64,000 bases of DNA from Ophiobolus disseminans (taxonomy: Eukaryota; Ascomycota; Dothideomycetes; Pleosporales; Phaeosphaeriaceae): positions 82,908 to 146,907 of the forward strand of contig MU006223.1 in assembly GCA_010093685.1 (NCBI GenBank). Direction: 5' to 3'. Of the stretch, positions 8,217 through 19,536 are shown in pieces. The notes under the pieces were generated by a model. That model had not been told where the DNA came from, made no database searches, and saw nothing but the letters and a program-made list of their open reading frames with translations. A program made the translations under genes and the position numbers. Position 1 is the stretch's first letter. Each line of letters starts with the position of its first letter.

Positions 8217-11200
8217 GTCTCTCATCAACCAACGCGATGCAACCGTTATCCTTAGCAACTAGTATAACTAGACCACTTGGCTTACTCAAGTCAAAGCGCG
8301 CTGCGCTGCCTACAACATCTAGGACAATGTAAAGGAAGAAGGACTAGTTCTATTCCTAATCAAGCCAATTATACTAGACCTGCCTAAACTATTCTAGTAT
8401 AGTGCTGCAGCTAGAATTAAGGAGGCAACACGCCTATCTATGTTATCAATCTAAGGCCAGAAAGCCTACAAGGAGGATATAGACTACTACAAGACCCTCA
8501 CTAAGAGATATAAGCTTAATCTCCACTAATATAATACTTAACAGAAGAGTATTCAGCATGTTACCTAGCTAATCCAATTAACAGTTGCGCTCTACCTCTA
8601 ACGCACATACTGCCTACTAGAACAGTCACTGCGCTAGTAGCTTGCCAACCTTAAGCTCACTGCTAGGGTTAATAACCGCCTTAAAAAGGAACGCACACGC
8701 GAACGCTACTACACCGCTCTTAAGCTAATGCGCAATACACACAATTGGGATACATAGCTAGCGGAATATAATTAAGCATTATTAGATGCAACAGTGTATA
8801 GAGTGTCTAAGGTACATGATATTGATAATATCACTAAAGACTTCCTGCAGGCTGTAAACAAGGCAGCACCTATATAGGCTGCAACCTTCTAAGATACTAG
8901 AAGGTTTAATCCTCTTATAACAAGAAAGGAGATAATAAAACGCTTCTAGGAATACATAAGTCTGAATTATCTGCTGAAACCAGTGAATAAAAAGCAGGCA
9001 TTTATTGCTGTAGCTAATAACTCCTTATTTCTCGCTAATAGTGGTGCAACCACCTAGGATAGCTAGAGGGACGCCTCTGCAGCTATAGAAAGTGCGCTAT
9101 TCAAAACCTATAGAAGAACCTATAGTAGAAGAAGGCAAGGAAATTAATCCTCCTCTTAATCAAGGAAAAGATTATCTAAACATAAGGCATTACAATCTAG
9201 AAAGAAATGCCTAGCATGTGAGTAAGCCTATAGGATTAAGGATTGCTAGTACATTAATAATAGCCAAGCACTAGAATAGTGGCAAGCAAATGCTACTATG
9301 CGTACTCTTATTAAGTATAAGCGTAAGCATAACCCTGCCCTTTAAGGAGCACTACGAGGCACAAGCAGAACTAACTCTTAAACTCTAACTATTAAGGGAT
9401 TAGACTCCTAGACACCAATTATCTAGGACATCTCTGATAACAATCAACAATAACTAGAAGGTCGGCAAATCACCGCAATTACTAAGGCCTTATTCTAAGT
9501 TAGTAGCAATTAAGGTTATCCTTTGAAACACTCCTTTATTCTAGACTTAGGATTAACCTGCTATATCACCAACAACCTAGAGCGCACCTATAACAATAGA
9601 CTATGTACACCTAGCGACTTTATATAGGCAGGCAACTCTTAACTCTAGATTACAGGGTATAGTTCACTAGACCTACTCCTAACTAATTAGAGCAGAACAA
9701 CTAAGCTCATCCTTCATGATATTGCTATCTATCTAGACATCCTATACAACCTAGTATTATTCCGCCTTCTTAGGCAGCTAGGTATATAGTAGGAAACCAA
9801 GCATAAACCCACTACACTTAGGAGACTAGATAGATCTATCCTAGGAAGGCTCACTAAGCTTTATAGCTAATAGGTGTTAGAACACTACTTAACTATTAAC
9901 TTAGCCTTCTACACAACAAACTCAAGAACACTAAGAGTATTATAAAGATCCTTAGCTATCACCTAGCATAAGCGCTTAGGCTATCTAGGGCTAGTAGCTA
10001 TTAAGCACCTTGTTTAGCAAGCTAAGGGGGTGCGCATCAAAGGCATTACTACAGTTAAGTGCAACTTATGTAGCAAAGCTAAAGCTAAGCGCTAAATACG
10101 CCGCGCACTACGCAACAATAACCTAGGACTAGAAGAAAGACTAGCTATTGACTTCTACTCCTATAAGGACTAGAGTATTACTAAGAAGAAGAGTCAAATG
10201 CTTATTACCTGCAGGTTCTCTAGACTCTAATAGGATATGTACTTCACAGACAACAGAACTGCAAATTCTATTATTAACAAACTTAGGATCTTCTTTACCT
10301 TTCTTAGGATATATTTTAACATCACTATTAAGATTATTAAAGCAGATAATGAGATTACTACTATCAAACCACAAGTTTAGCGCTAGCTTAACTCTAAAGG
10401 GATTATTATTAAGCCTTTAGCTCCTAATACTTAAGCCTAGAATAGAGGTGCTAAACGCTTAGAGGGTGTAAACAAGAAGAAGGCACGCGCTATAAGACTA
10501 GATGCTAACCTCTTCTAGGAACTGTAGCCTAAAATCACTAGAGCAGCAGTTTACCTTTACAACAGAACGCTAAACTACACTAACAACTAGAAGACACTAT
10601 ATAAGACCTTCTTTACTAGGATTGCTTTCTCAAATAGAATTGTTACTAAACTCCGTAAACTAAACCTCACTTATCTCAAAGCATATAGATGCAAGGCCTT
10701 TGCAATGACTAATAATACTTGCAGAGGGAAATTACGCCTCTAACGCCTAGACCTAAAGGCTTAGGTTAGCTACCTAGTTGGATACAGATTATCCAACATC
10801 TATCGCATCTAGGTACTATCTATAGCTAAGGTTATTAGCACACGCGATGTTGTGTTTAATAAGCACTTAGTATTTAATAGCAAGACTAAGGACCTAATAG
10901 ACAACCTTATGCACAGCACACTAGAAGAGATTGCAACNNNNNNNNNNNNNNNNNNNNNNNNNNNNNNNNNNNNNNNNNNNNNNNNNNNNNNNNNNNNNNN
11001 NNNNNNNNNNNNNNNNNNNNNNNNNNNNNNNNNNNNNNNNNNNNNNNNNNNNNNNNNNNNNNNNNNNNNNNNNNNNNNNNNNNNNNNNNNNNNNNNNNNN
11101 NNNNNNNNNNNNNNNNNNNNNNNNNNNNNNNNNNNNNNNNNNNNNNNNNNNNNNNNNNNNNNNNNNNNNNNNNNNNNNNNNNNNNNNNNNNNNNNNNNNN

Positions 11201-12870
11201 NNNNNNNNNNNNAGTTAGCTCCTACCTCTACTAACTTATAAGACTAAGCTTAAAGAACACCTAATAGGAGAGCTGTTTAAAGAAGCAGAACGCGACTATT
11301 TAGCAAGCTATCAAAAGATAGAATCATAGAGAGAAGTATTCTATGCCTTAATTAGACTAACAGGTCACTAGGTCCTAGACTGCATGTAGGTATACACCTA
11401 CAAGTTTAACAAGGATTATTAATTTATTAAGTGCAAGGCGCGCCTTGTAGTTAGAGAAGACTAACAGAGACAGATCTCTTTCTAAGACACCTATGCAGCC
11501 ACCCTAGCTAGCAGATTATTTCGCATGCTTATAGCAATTGCAGCTAAGCACAACCTAGAACTTAAGCAATATAACATTACAAACGCATTTGTTTATGCTA
11601 CTATAGATAGGGAAATCTATATAAGAATGCCTAAAGGATACTAGAAGATAGGTATTATCCTTAAGGTTTAGAAGGCCTTGTATAGATTGCGCATCTTACC
11701 TATACTCTAGCAGAAGGAGTTTACAACAACTCTTAAAGACCTTAGCTTTACACGCGTCCCTTACGAGCCTTGCTGCATAATCAAGAACAGCATTATTATC
11801 TTCTTTTATATAGATGACATTATCCTAGCCTATACTAAACACAAGACTAAGGAAGCACAACAAGCTATCTAACTCCTACAGGACAAGTATACTATAACTA
11901 GAGGAGAAGATCTCTAGTGGTTCCTAGGAGTGGAGGTGATTAGAGACAGGACAGAAGAACTTATCTATCTCTTATAAGCTGCCTATGTAGATAAAATTTA
12001 CAGGCTAGTAGATAAGCATAAGCTACGCTATGATACACCTATAAGTTCTATTAAACTTAAGCCCTTAAACTCACTGTCAACACCTGCTGAGATTAACAGA
12101 TACCAACGCAAAATTAGGTCACTACTCTTTGCTGCAGTCACCACTAGACTAGACATTGCTTTTGCTACCTCACGCTTAGCACGCTTCCTCTTAAACCCCT
12201 CCTAAGAGCATTACGATGCCGCAGACCGCGTCCTTCTATACCTATTAGACACAAGGTAGCTAGCACTTCAGCTTAGAGGAGGAGACACCCTTTAAGTAGC
12301 TAGTAATGCATTATTTGCAGACAACACACAAGACAGGAAAAGCTCTTAAGGCTATGTAATTAAGCTCTTTAATAGCCTTATTGCCTAGAGAGCTAGCAAG
12401 CAAGATACTGTCACTACATCCACCACTAAGGCAGAACTCCTAGCTCTATTCTAAGTAGCTAAGGAAGCTCTCTTCACATCACGCCTACTCAAAGAGCTCT
12501 AAATCCAGCTTCTATCTAACACAATCACAATTCATTGCGACAATATGCAGACTATTAGACTAGTTACAAAAGAGATATTAAAGCTTTAAACAAAGCTTAG
12601 GCATGTAGACATCTACAACCACTAGATAAGACAGAAGGTTACAAGTAGAAAGATTACTGTAGAATACATTCAATTATTAGAAATAATAGCGGATAGCTTT
12701 ACTAAGGTGTTGCTAGGCAATAAGTAGCTAAATTTCCTTTATTAAGTTAGATTGGTCAAGGTATCACTACACAAGGTGACTAAGGAGGCACTATTAGAAG
12801 AACTTTAAGCAAAACTTAAGGACCTTATTATCACCTAAGGTTACTAGCTTGCAAATACATCTAAGCTAAG
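8217..12870 (+). pseudogene. Copia A gag-pol (gag, integrase, RT, RNase H), broken
   Basis: The frame starts at ATG 8216-8218 (MSLINQRDATVILSN). Gag extends to about 9100. A GAG-pre-integrase motif lies near 9965-10090 (HKRLG..GLVAIKHL, CNLCSKAK), and the integrase near 10140-10870. The RT follows the sequence gap: LVVRED near 11445, DTYAATLASRLFRMLI near 11490, and the catalytic FYIDDIILAYT near 11807. RNase H follows at about 12290-12560 (ASNALFADNTQDRKSS*GYV, TTSTTKAELLAL, HCDNMQTI). All in-frame stops seen are TAG/TAA at Gln or Trp positions. Part of the integrase-RT linker is hidden by 275 N. Confidence 0.88.
10938..11212. other. Assembly gap (275 N) inside copia A
   Basis: A continuous run of N lies between the integrase and RT parts of copia A. 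Nothing can be read here, and translations crossing it are meaningless. Confidence 0.99.
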
Positions 12871-12876
12871 AGGGTG

Positions 12877-13158
12877 TGTCAGATATTAGGGGTGCTGTAA
12901 GGCTACTAACAAAGAATAAAATAGGAATATTAAGAGTGCTGTAAGGCTACTAACAAAGAATAAAATAAAAAGAGGTGTGTTAGACATTAAGGGTGCTGTA
13001 AGCCTACTAACAAAGAATAAAACAGGAGGGGTTAGCACAAGCGCCTTAGCACATTAGTACAAGATCTAACACTAGGTTAAACTCTGCCGGAGAACAGGAC
13101 AATTATCATCAATTTATCTTATCTATTATTAGGTTCTAATACCTTATCAAATCTAACA
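12877..13158 (+). repeat. Copia A 3' LTR (282 bp)
   Basis: Same length and the same three internal tandem units as the LTR at 7869. The few differences are mostly transitions, for example CTGACA versus CTAACA at the end. Confidence 0.9.
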
Positions 13159-13199
13159 ATACGCGATAGAGCCTAGGAGTAGGTTACACCCCGACTTCG

Positions 13200-14300
13200 A
13201 CGCTACAACGACGAAAATATTGTTAACGCCGACAATACTAAGTTGTTTAAGGACTACAACAAGTTTAAGGAACAACTCCGCAAGGACTTCTGTATTGCTA
13301 AGGAACCCGCTGTCGCTAAAGGAAAAATCTAAACCCTAAAGCAGACACGATCCGTTAGCGATTACGCGATCCTGTTCTAGCAATACGCAATCCAAACAGA
13401 GTAGAACGACGTAGCACTAAAGCGATTCTTTAAGCAAGGGCTTAAGGACAACGTCCGAATTGAGCTGATGAGAACTGGAGTAACGATTACCACTCTAGAC
13501 AGCCTAATCGAAGAAGCTATCCGAATCGACAACGACTTGTACGAACTACGCCTAGAGAACTAAGCCTTTAATAGAAAAGTAGTCTAGACCCGACAGTCGT
13601 ACAAACCCAACGATAAACGACTACGCAACATGTACCCTAGGACCTAAGAATACTATAAGAATTATAGGCCTGCGAAAATAGACGTTGACAATATCGAAGG
13701 GAACCAACACTATAACAGCAAGCCTGCTAAATACAAGGGCAAAGGAAAACCTAAGCACAGCAAGGAGACACGCAGCTGTTATAACTGCGGCAAACCTAAA
13801 CACCTATCCTAGAACTGCTAATAGCTAAAGAAGAATACGGTTACACAACAGGTCAACATAATCGAACCTAACAGACCTAACAACTATAAAGAATAGGAAG
13901 TTATTAAACCTAAAGACTATAAAGAAGCAAATACTTCTAAAAGCGAGGACGAGATACGCCCTAGCTAGCTGAGCCACTGCGTAGACTTACATAAAGAAGA
14001 CGAGGACCTAGACGTTCTCTTCTACAAAATAGACCTCAACAAAGCCTGCAAGGAAACCCTACACTAGATAGTTAATCTCGAAGATATAGGAATCTTCTCT
14101 AAAAGAAAGGAAGACACTAGCAGCAAGAATTCCAAGCTACACCCTAGAAAACGAGTAGACGTATAGGCCTACTAAGAAGGAGGAACATCCCTAACGTACT
14201 ACAGGGACAACACAAACGAAGTGGTTAGTACTCTACCTAACAGTCTAACATTAAAGCGCGAAAACGTAGTCGTAGGTTAGAAGAAGCGAGCGTTCTCTCC
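13200..14300 (+). pseudogene. Chromovirus gag with CCHC zinc knuckle, broken
   Basis: A retrotransposon gag core is readable (KDYNKFKEQLRKDFCIAKE, then RFFKQGLKDNVRIELMRTG near 13420-13475). A basic region and a CX2CX4HX4C knuckle follow at about 13770-13818 (CYNCGKPKHLS*NC; the TAG is expected to be Gln/Trp). An acidic region comes after. The 5' end is cut by copia A. TAG stops interrupt the frame throughout. Confidence 0.8.
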
Positions 14301-14469
14301 TAAGAGAAAGGAGAAGAAGCAGGGCAAGAAGACCCCTAAGGCTTACAAACAAGACAATGTCCGCAGTGTAACTAAAGCACGCGCGATAATAACTACACTA
14401 GACTACAAAGACTAGGTAGATTAAGCAGAAACAGAATACGCCTACTAACAGAAGCAGTACTACTAGCAA

Positions 14470-14860
14470 TCCGCTAGAGCAAAGAACTATGCAGCGCACA
14501 CGTACTAGCAAGATACACGGCACCTAAACTATAGGTTGTTGCACTAGATAGCGTGCCTACACGACTACTATACAGTACACTACAGCGAGAAAAGCGCTAC
14601 AGGATGCTTTCCTTAGCGAAAGTACTAATGCTAATAGATAGCGTACGACTGCCCGAAGAACTCCTGTGTAGAGCATCTATAGGATAAGAGGATAACCTGC
14701 AATTTCCCTAGAACAGAATACTAAGAGTTAATAGGACTGAACTTCCTTGTTAACAACAGATGCAACAATACGGATTGGCATACCTGCCTACGAGCTAATT
14801 GCCTCCGACACAAGGAAATAAAGGAGCTTAAAGGATTCCCGCTTTAGACGTCTTTTTTAG
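14470..14860 (+). pseudogene. His/Cys-rich segment between chromovirus gag and protease
   Basis: Reading through stops gives a segment with many Cys and His (ACLHDYYTVHYSEKSATGCF, YDCPKNSCVEHL, TCNFPRTEY, RCNNTDWHTCLRANCLRHKE). It lies after a Lys-rich linker and before the protease at 14911. The spacing suggests a metal-binding module beyond the usual gag knuckle. No family name is assigned. Confidence 0.45.
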
Positions 14861-14910
14861 ACATGCTAAATGCAACGACCTTAACTCTGCACCTCTTAAT
14901 AAACTTAGCA

Positions 14911-17900
14911 TAGTTGTTGAAGGACGACTAATAAAGGCATTAATAGATTTAGGATCATCGATAAACCTTATTTCCCCTAAAGCGGTAAAACGAGCTAGCC
15001 TCGTCACTACTCTTAAGGAAAATCTTGTATCTGTCCGTGTCGCAAACAGAAAACAAATACCTAGACAAAAGCTAATTACGCACAAGACGTTAGCAACGAT
15101 CCGCATTAGAAGACACTAGAAGAAGATCTCTCTAGACGTTATAAGCTTAGCCGGCAAAGACGTTATTTTAGGACTTCCCTAGTTACAAGAGACCAATCCA
15201 CGAATAGATTAGGCAACTAGAACTCTCTTGTTCGAAGATCACGCAGACGTACGTAAATCTAAGCCTACGCATCGACAGCGTTTAATAGTAGAAGAGAAGA
15301 TAATATGTGAAATCACTTCGACTAAGACGCGCAACCTGAGTGAAGCGGTCGACACGATAGCCAAAATGAATAAAGCTATACGAGTTTTAAAGGAGGAAGA
15401 AGACGTTCTCCTCGGAATACCTAAAGCATACTACGCTTGGAAGCATATGTTTAAGAATAAAACAGGCAACAACGCCCTACTAGAACATCAACCCTAGGAT
15501 TGTAAGATCAACCTAGAAGAAGGCAAGACGCCGCCTTTTATAGGAATATACCTATTATTAGAACCTTAACTAAAAGCAGTTAGAGAGTACATTAACGAAA
15601 ATCTAGCTAAAGGATACATCTAAGAATCGGATTCGCTAGTAGGATTCCCGATCCTCTTCGTACCTAAGAAGAACAGATCCTTAAGGCTATGCGTAGACTA
15701 TCGCAAGCTTAACGACATAACGCAGAAGAATTAATACCTGCTACCTAATATCTCTGAGCTACGAGACCGACTCTCGAAAGCTAAGATATTTACCTTGCTA
15801 GATCTGCGAGATAGCTATTATCAGATACGCATAAAGAAAGGAGACAAATAGAAGACTGCATTCCGAACAAGATATAGACACTACGAATATACGGTGATGC
15901 CATTCGGATTAACAAACGCACCCGCGACCTTCTAGTCCCTAATTAACAATGTGCTACAGAAGCACTTAGACATATTCGTCATCGCATACCTAGACGACAT
16001 ACTAATCTACTTAGAAAACGAGGAAGAATATAAGCAACACGTTAAGATAGTGTTAGCACTCCTTAATAAACACTACTTACGACTTAAGCCGTTAAAGTGT
16101 GAGTTCTATAAGACAGAACTCGAATTCCTTAGACACGTAGTAGGAATCAACGGAGTAAGAATTAGCGACGACAAAATCCGCACTATCCGAGAATAGGCGG
16201 AACCCAGGAATGTCAAGGACATCCAAGCCTTTAACAGATTTGTCAACTTCAACCGACAATTCGTTAAAGACTACGCAAAAATCGCTACGCCACTTACCAA
16301 CCTTACAAGAAAGGACACCCTATAGGTATAGGGCGAGAAGGAAAGAGAGGCCTTCTAGCAGCTCAAGGAAGCATGCATAAAGGAACCGGTACTTAAAACC
16401 TACATCTTAGGGCAACTATCTAGAATGGAAACCAACGCATTAGACCTAGCTATAGGAGCAGTCTAGTTACAGAAACACGACGAGAAATAGCACCTAGTCG
16501 CCTACTTCTCTAAGAAGTTTAGCGGCCCTAAAGAACGTTATGATGTGCACGACAAAGAACTACTTGCTATAGTAGATGCACTTAAACATTAGAGAATCTA
16601 TGCACAAAGCAGCTCCGAACTCGATATCTACACCGATTACAAGAACTTGACCTACTTCCTTACGACAAAAGCACTTAACTAAAGGTAAGTTAGATAGTGG
16701 GAAGAAGTTAGTAGACTGAAATTCCGAATTATCTACACACCTGGCAAAGACAACGGTCGAGCTAACGCCCTAAGCCGACGATACGATGTCGCAGGCACGA
16801 AACACGTTAATAAAGGTATTATCCTACAAAAGAACAAGAACGGGACTATTAGCCCTGCCACTAGGATCAACGATACCTTTGAAATCGAAGAAATTATAAC
16901 GATTACCCTACAAGTACCCGACGAATTACAGGAAGCTCTAATTAGAGACCACTACTATAGTATAGAGTATAGACACCTAGGCGTCACAAGAACTATAGAG
17001 ATAATTAGAAGGAACTACGACTTTCTAAATATAAAGAACAAAGTTAGTTCGTACATCAAAAAGTGCGCAGACTACTAGAAGAACAAACACAGTACGCACG
17101 CACCTTACGGAGAAATACAAGGCATTAAACTCCTAGGAAAACCTTAGGAAGATATATTAATAGACTTTATTACAGGACTACCGCTATCCAAAGGCCTAGT
17201 CACAGAGGTCAGATACGATAGGATATGCGTAGTAGTATGCCGCCTTACTAAAGCAATCGAACTTATAACCTATCGCAAGGATTAGACCGCAGAACAGCTA
17301 GGACACGCTATCTGCGACAAAATCGTTTGACACCACGGTATCCTAAGGACGATAATCAGCGATAGAGACAAGCTCTTTACCTCTAACTACTAGAGCACAC
17401 TAATGTCCGCGATTGGAACTCAACGAAAGCTATTAACAAGCTTCCACCTAGAGACTGACGGACAAACTAAGCGAACAAACCGTACGCTTAAGCAGTACCT
17501 AAGGATATACTGCAACTACCGACAAGATAACTAGGTACAATTATTACCTATAGCACAACTCGCACACAACAATAAAGTATCTAAAGCAACAGGGACTACG
17601 CTCTTCTTTGCAAACTACGGACGACATCTAAACCTGTTTAAACGAACCTTGCTAGGACTAAAGGCAGAAAAGGCCCTTACAAATATAGAAGAAATAAAAG
17701 AAACTTACAATACAATGCAAAACAAGATCCAGAATGCTTAAGAAAGCAGCATCCGACACGCCAACAAACGAAGAAAAACGGCACCTTAGCTAAAAAAGGG
17801 GGATAAAGTATATCTGCAAACAAACAATTTCCGCACGAAGCGACTGAGCAAGAGTCTTGACTACGTTAAGGTTAGACTATTTTTTATTCTCAAACGCAAC

Positions 17901-18420
17901 AGACTAGTCACATATACACTCGATCTACCAAAGGATACAAGAATCTACTCTAGGTTCCACGTTAAGCTACTCGAACCTGCTAACCCAGACACGCTAATAC
18001 AGACAACCTTCCACTATAAGCTAGAAGAAGACTACAAGTTTAAAGTAGAGAACCTACTCGACTACAGAGAGATAGGCCGCGAAGACTTTCTAGGCAGCTG
18101 CTTTATCTAGGAATAGCTAGTTAAATGGAAGGGTTACCCCGACACAGAAAACACATAGAAACCTAAAAGTAACCTACAAAACTGTTAGCAACTCCTAGCA
18201 GACGCAAGAAAGACAAGCCTTAACACTCACTACTACACTGGATACAGTCCTAAACGAATAACACAGGAAATTAAGGAAAAGAACATCTAGCCTAATAGAA
18301 AACTACTTGACTATCTAGTCAGCAAAGGAGCACTTAGAAAGAAAGAAGCATCTAGGTACCTCTATGAGAGCCGCCCAGACCGTTACAACTAAGCACCACT
18401 TGTCACTAGAGTTAACAAGC
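14911..18420 (+). pseudogene. Chromovirus pol: protease, RT, RNase H, integrase, chromodomain; broken
   Basis: Protease near 14911-15230 (IKALIDLGSSINLISPKAV; Asp-Leu-Gly where Asp-Ser-Gly is expected). RT near 15530-16200 (LRLCVDYRKLNDIT, MPFGLTNAPATF, IAYLDDILIYLENEEEY with the catalytic YLDD intact). RNase H near 16400-16680 (FSKKFSGPKERYDVHDKELL). Integrase near 16900-17700 (YDRICVVVCRLTKAIELI, GTQRKLLTSFHLETDGQTKR). The C-terminal chromodomain is at about 18045-18205 (LVKWKGYPDTENT*KPKSNL). Stops are almost all TAG at Gln/Trp; one TGA near 17328 replaces Trp. The 16,000-16,200 stretch still reads 81 codons open. Confidence 0.9.
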
Positions 18421-18514
18421 CTAGGTTAAGAAAAGGATTATCTAAGGATAACAAAAAAGTATCAAAACTAGCAAGATTAAACAAGGGATCAAGAGGAGGG
18501 TTGTGAGCCTGTGA

Positions 18515-18970
18515 CTAGCTAGGATCAGCCAATAGAGTTTCGAAGGTAGTCGGCAGCGTACTCGAACCCGAGGCCTTAGAAGCCCGGTCCTGGACTTCCA
18601 GAATCTTCAAATCCCGACGCGAATACTCTATCTTACAATCTTCAACCTCCAGCAACTCTACACGAGCTTGCGCAGTGGCAGCTTCTAGACGCGCTAACAC
18701 TAGACGCTTCTCACGCTTCTCCCTAGCTACCTTTTTCTAATCCTCCTTAGACACAAACAAACTGCAGTTAGCAGCTACAGAAATACACCCCGCACAACGA
18801 CCTGATACAGTATCTACAAAACAGCGAAGGCTCTTTTCCTCACACCTCTGGCATCGAAAGGACATCTCGAGACCGCTCTCCTGCACGCGCGCGGCACGGA
18901 CACGCCGTTTAGTAGTAGATAACGCCTTACAAGGCGCCCGGACGCTATAGGCCGAGGGTTCCTTAGGCAT
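18515..18970 (-). pseudogene. Antisense ORF of the chromovirus: Cys6 (Zn2Cys6-like) plus coiled coil, one stop
   Basis: The frame starts at ATG 18970 (MPKEPSAYSVRAPCKALSTT) and runs 152 codons to 18515, with a single TAG at 18737-18739 where Trp or Gln is expected. An in-frame upstream ATG at 19042 is also possible. The N-terminal half has six cysteines spaced C-x2-C-x6-C-x8-C-x2-C-x6-C (CQRC...CFVDTVSGRCAGC...C), the spacing of a fungal Zn2Cys6 DNA-binding domain. The C-terminal half is Lys/Glu/Leu-rich and probably coiled (KREKRLVLARLEAATAQARV). It lies antisense between pol and the 3' LTR. It is far less damaged than the sense pol frame. Function unknown; a regulator or nucleic-acid-binding accessory protein of the element is a guess. 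Confidence 0.6.
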
Positions 18971-19103
18971 AGTCAGGAAGGCAATACGGAAGCAGAACCC
19001 CAACTCACAAAAGAAAGGCTTATAACGACAGCTACGGGACAAGGATGCGCTGCAAAGGGGGCTTGCAGATTGTCGAGGACGACAAACAATAAGAGAGGGG
19101 TAG

Positions 19104-19536
19104 TGTTACAAACAAAGGGCAGGACGTATCGATTGTCCGCGCAGGACAATTAGGCCACCTAAAGTGGGGCAGTGCAACCTAGTCACGTGACTACCATCAT
19201 GCCAAGCCGCACTATTAGCGATAGCAGAACTATTAGTAATAGCCGCACTATTAGTGATAGCCGCACCATTAGGAGATAGCACTATACCCTCTAAGGGCAC
19301 GCAAGTATATAGACACCTACGATGGGCTTCTACAGCTCATCGTGTTCAACTCAATACAGCGATCTTGATACAGCCTTCCCAGCAACCCTAATTATTGTAG
19401 TGAATTCCCTAGTGACAGTCCTCTCTGTTCTCCCGGTCAGAACTGCCACTACCCCCTGCTTGTCCATCTGCGAAACTTAACCCCGGCGCCCTCAGAACAC
19501 TAGAGATATCCTCTCTACTTCTGTAGGCCCTTCACA
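19104..19536 (+). repeat. Chromovirus 3' LTR (433 bp)
   Basis: It starts TGTTACAAACAAAGGG after a purine tract and ends CCCTTCACA. It aligns with 32626-33059. It includes a short tandem array at about 19190-19285 and a TATA-like GTATATAGACAC near 19306. Confidence 0.88.
19190..19285. repeat. U3 minisatellite in the chromovirus LTR
   Basis: About four degenerate units of the form CGCACTATTAGTGATAGC lie in the presumed U3. The corresponding part of the LTR at 32626 has units such as CCATCACGGATGGC. The two arrays look like RIP-mutated and less mutated versions of one array. Confidence 0.65.

Larger units (their letters stand above)
7869..13158 (+). mobile_element. Copia A: Ty1/copia retroelement with both LTRs, RIP-degraded
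   Basis: Two 282-bp LTRs (7869-8150 and 12877-13158; TGTTAGATATT / TGTCAGATATT to CTRACA) flank a gag-pol region in copia order (integrase before RT). A primer-binding site follows the 5' LTR directly, and a purine tract (AAGCTAAGAGGG, about 12863-12874) precedes the 3' LTR. The outer flanks (CCTTG and ATACG) do not match, so no TSD is present. Upstream and downstream sequences also do not form one element, which suggests recombination between copies. A run of N covers 10938-11212. Confidence 0.9.
13159..19536 (+). mobile_element. Chromodomain-bearing Ty3/gypsy element (chromovirus), 5'-truncated, RIP-degraded
   Basis: Gag with a zinc knuckle, protease, RT, RNase H, integrase and a C-terminal chromodomain are read in order on the plus strand. 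An antisense frame, a purine tract (about 19089-19100) and a 3' LTR (19104-19536) follow. The 5' LTR and the start of gag are missing where copia A abuts at 13158. A second, less mutated copy of the 3' end lies at 32508-33059. Confidence 0.9.

Noticed and set aside
10852..11241. Open frames of 129 and 95 codons spanning 10852-11241
   Set aside because: Almost all of their length is the run of N at 10938-11212, so they are artefacts of unknown bases.
230..18420. UAG recoding (reading TAG as an amino acid), suggested by many in-frame TAG codons in long conserved pol frames
   Set aside because: TAG replaces both Gln and Trp, TAA and a TGA also occur, and catalytic Ser/Asp residues are changed by the same C-to-T or G-to-A steps. 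Host genes in the window do not contain internal TAG. RIP explains all of this.
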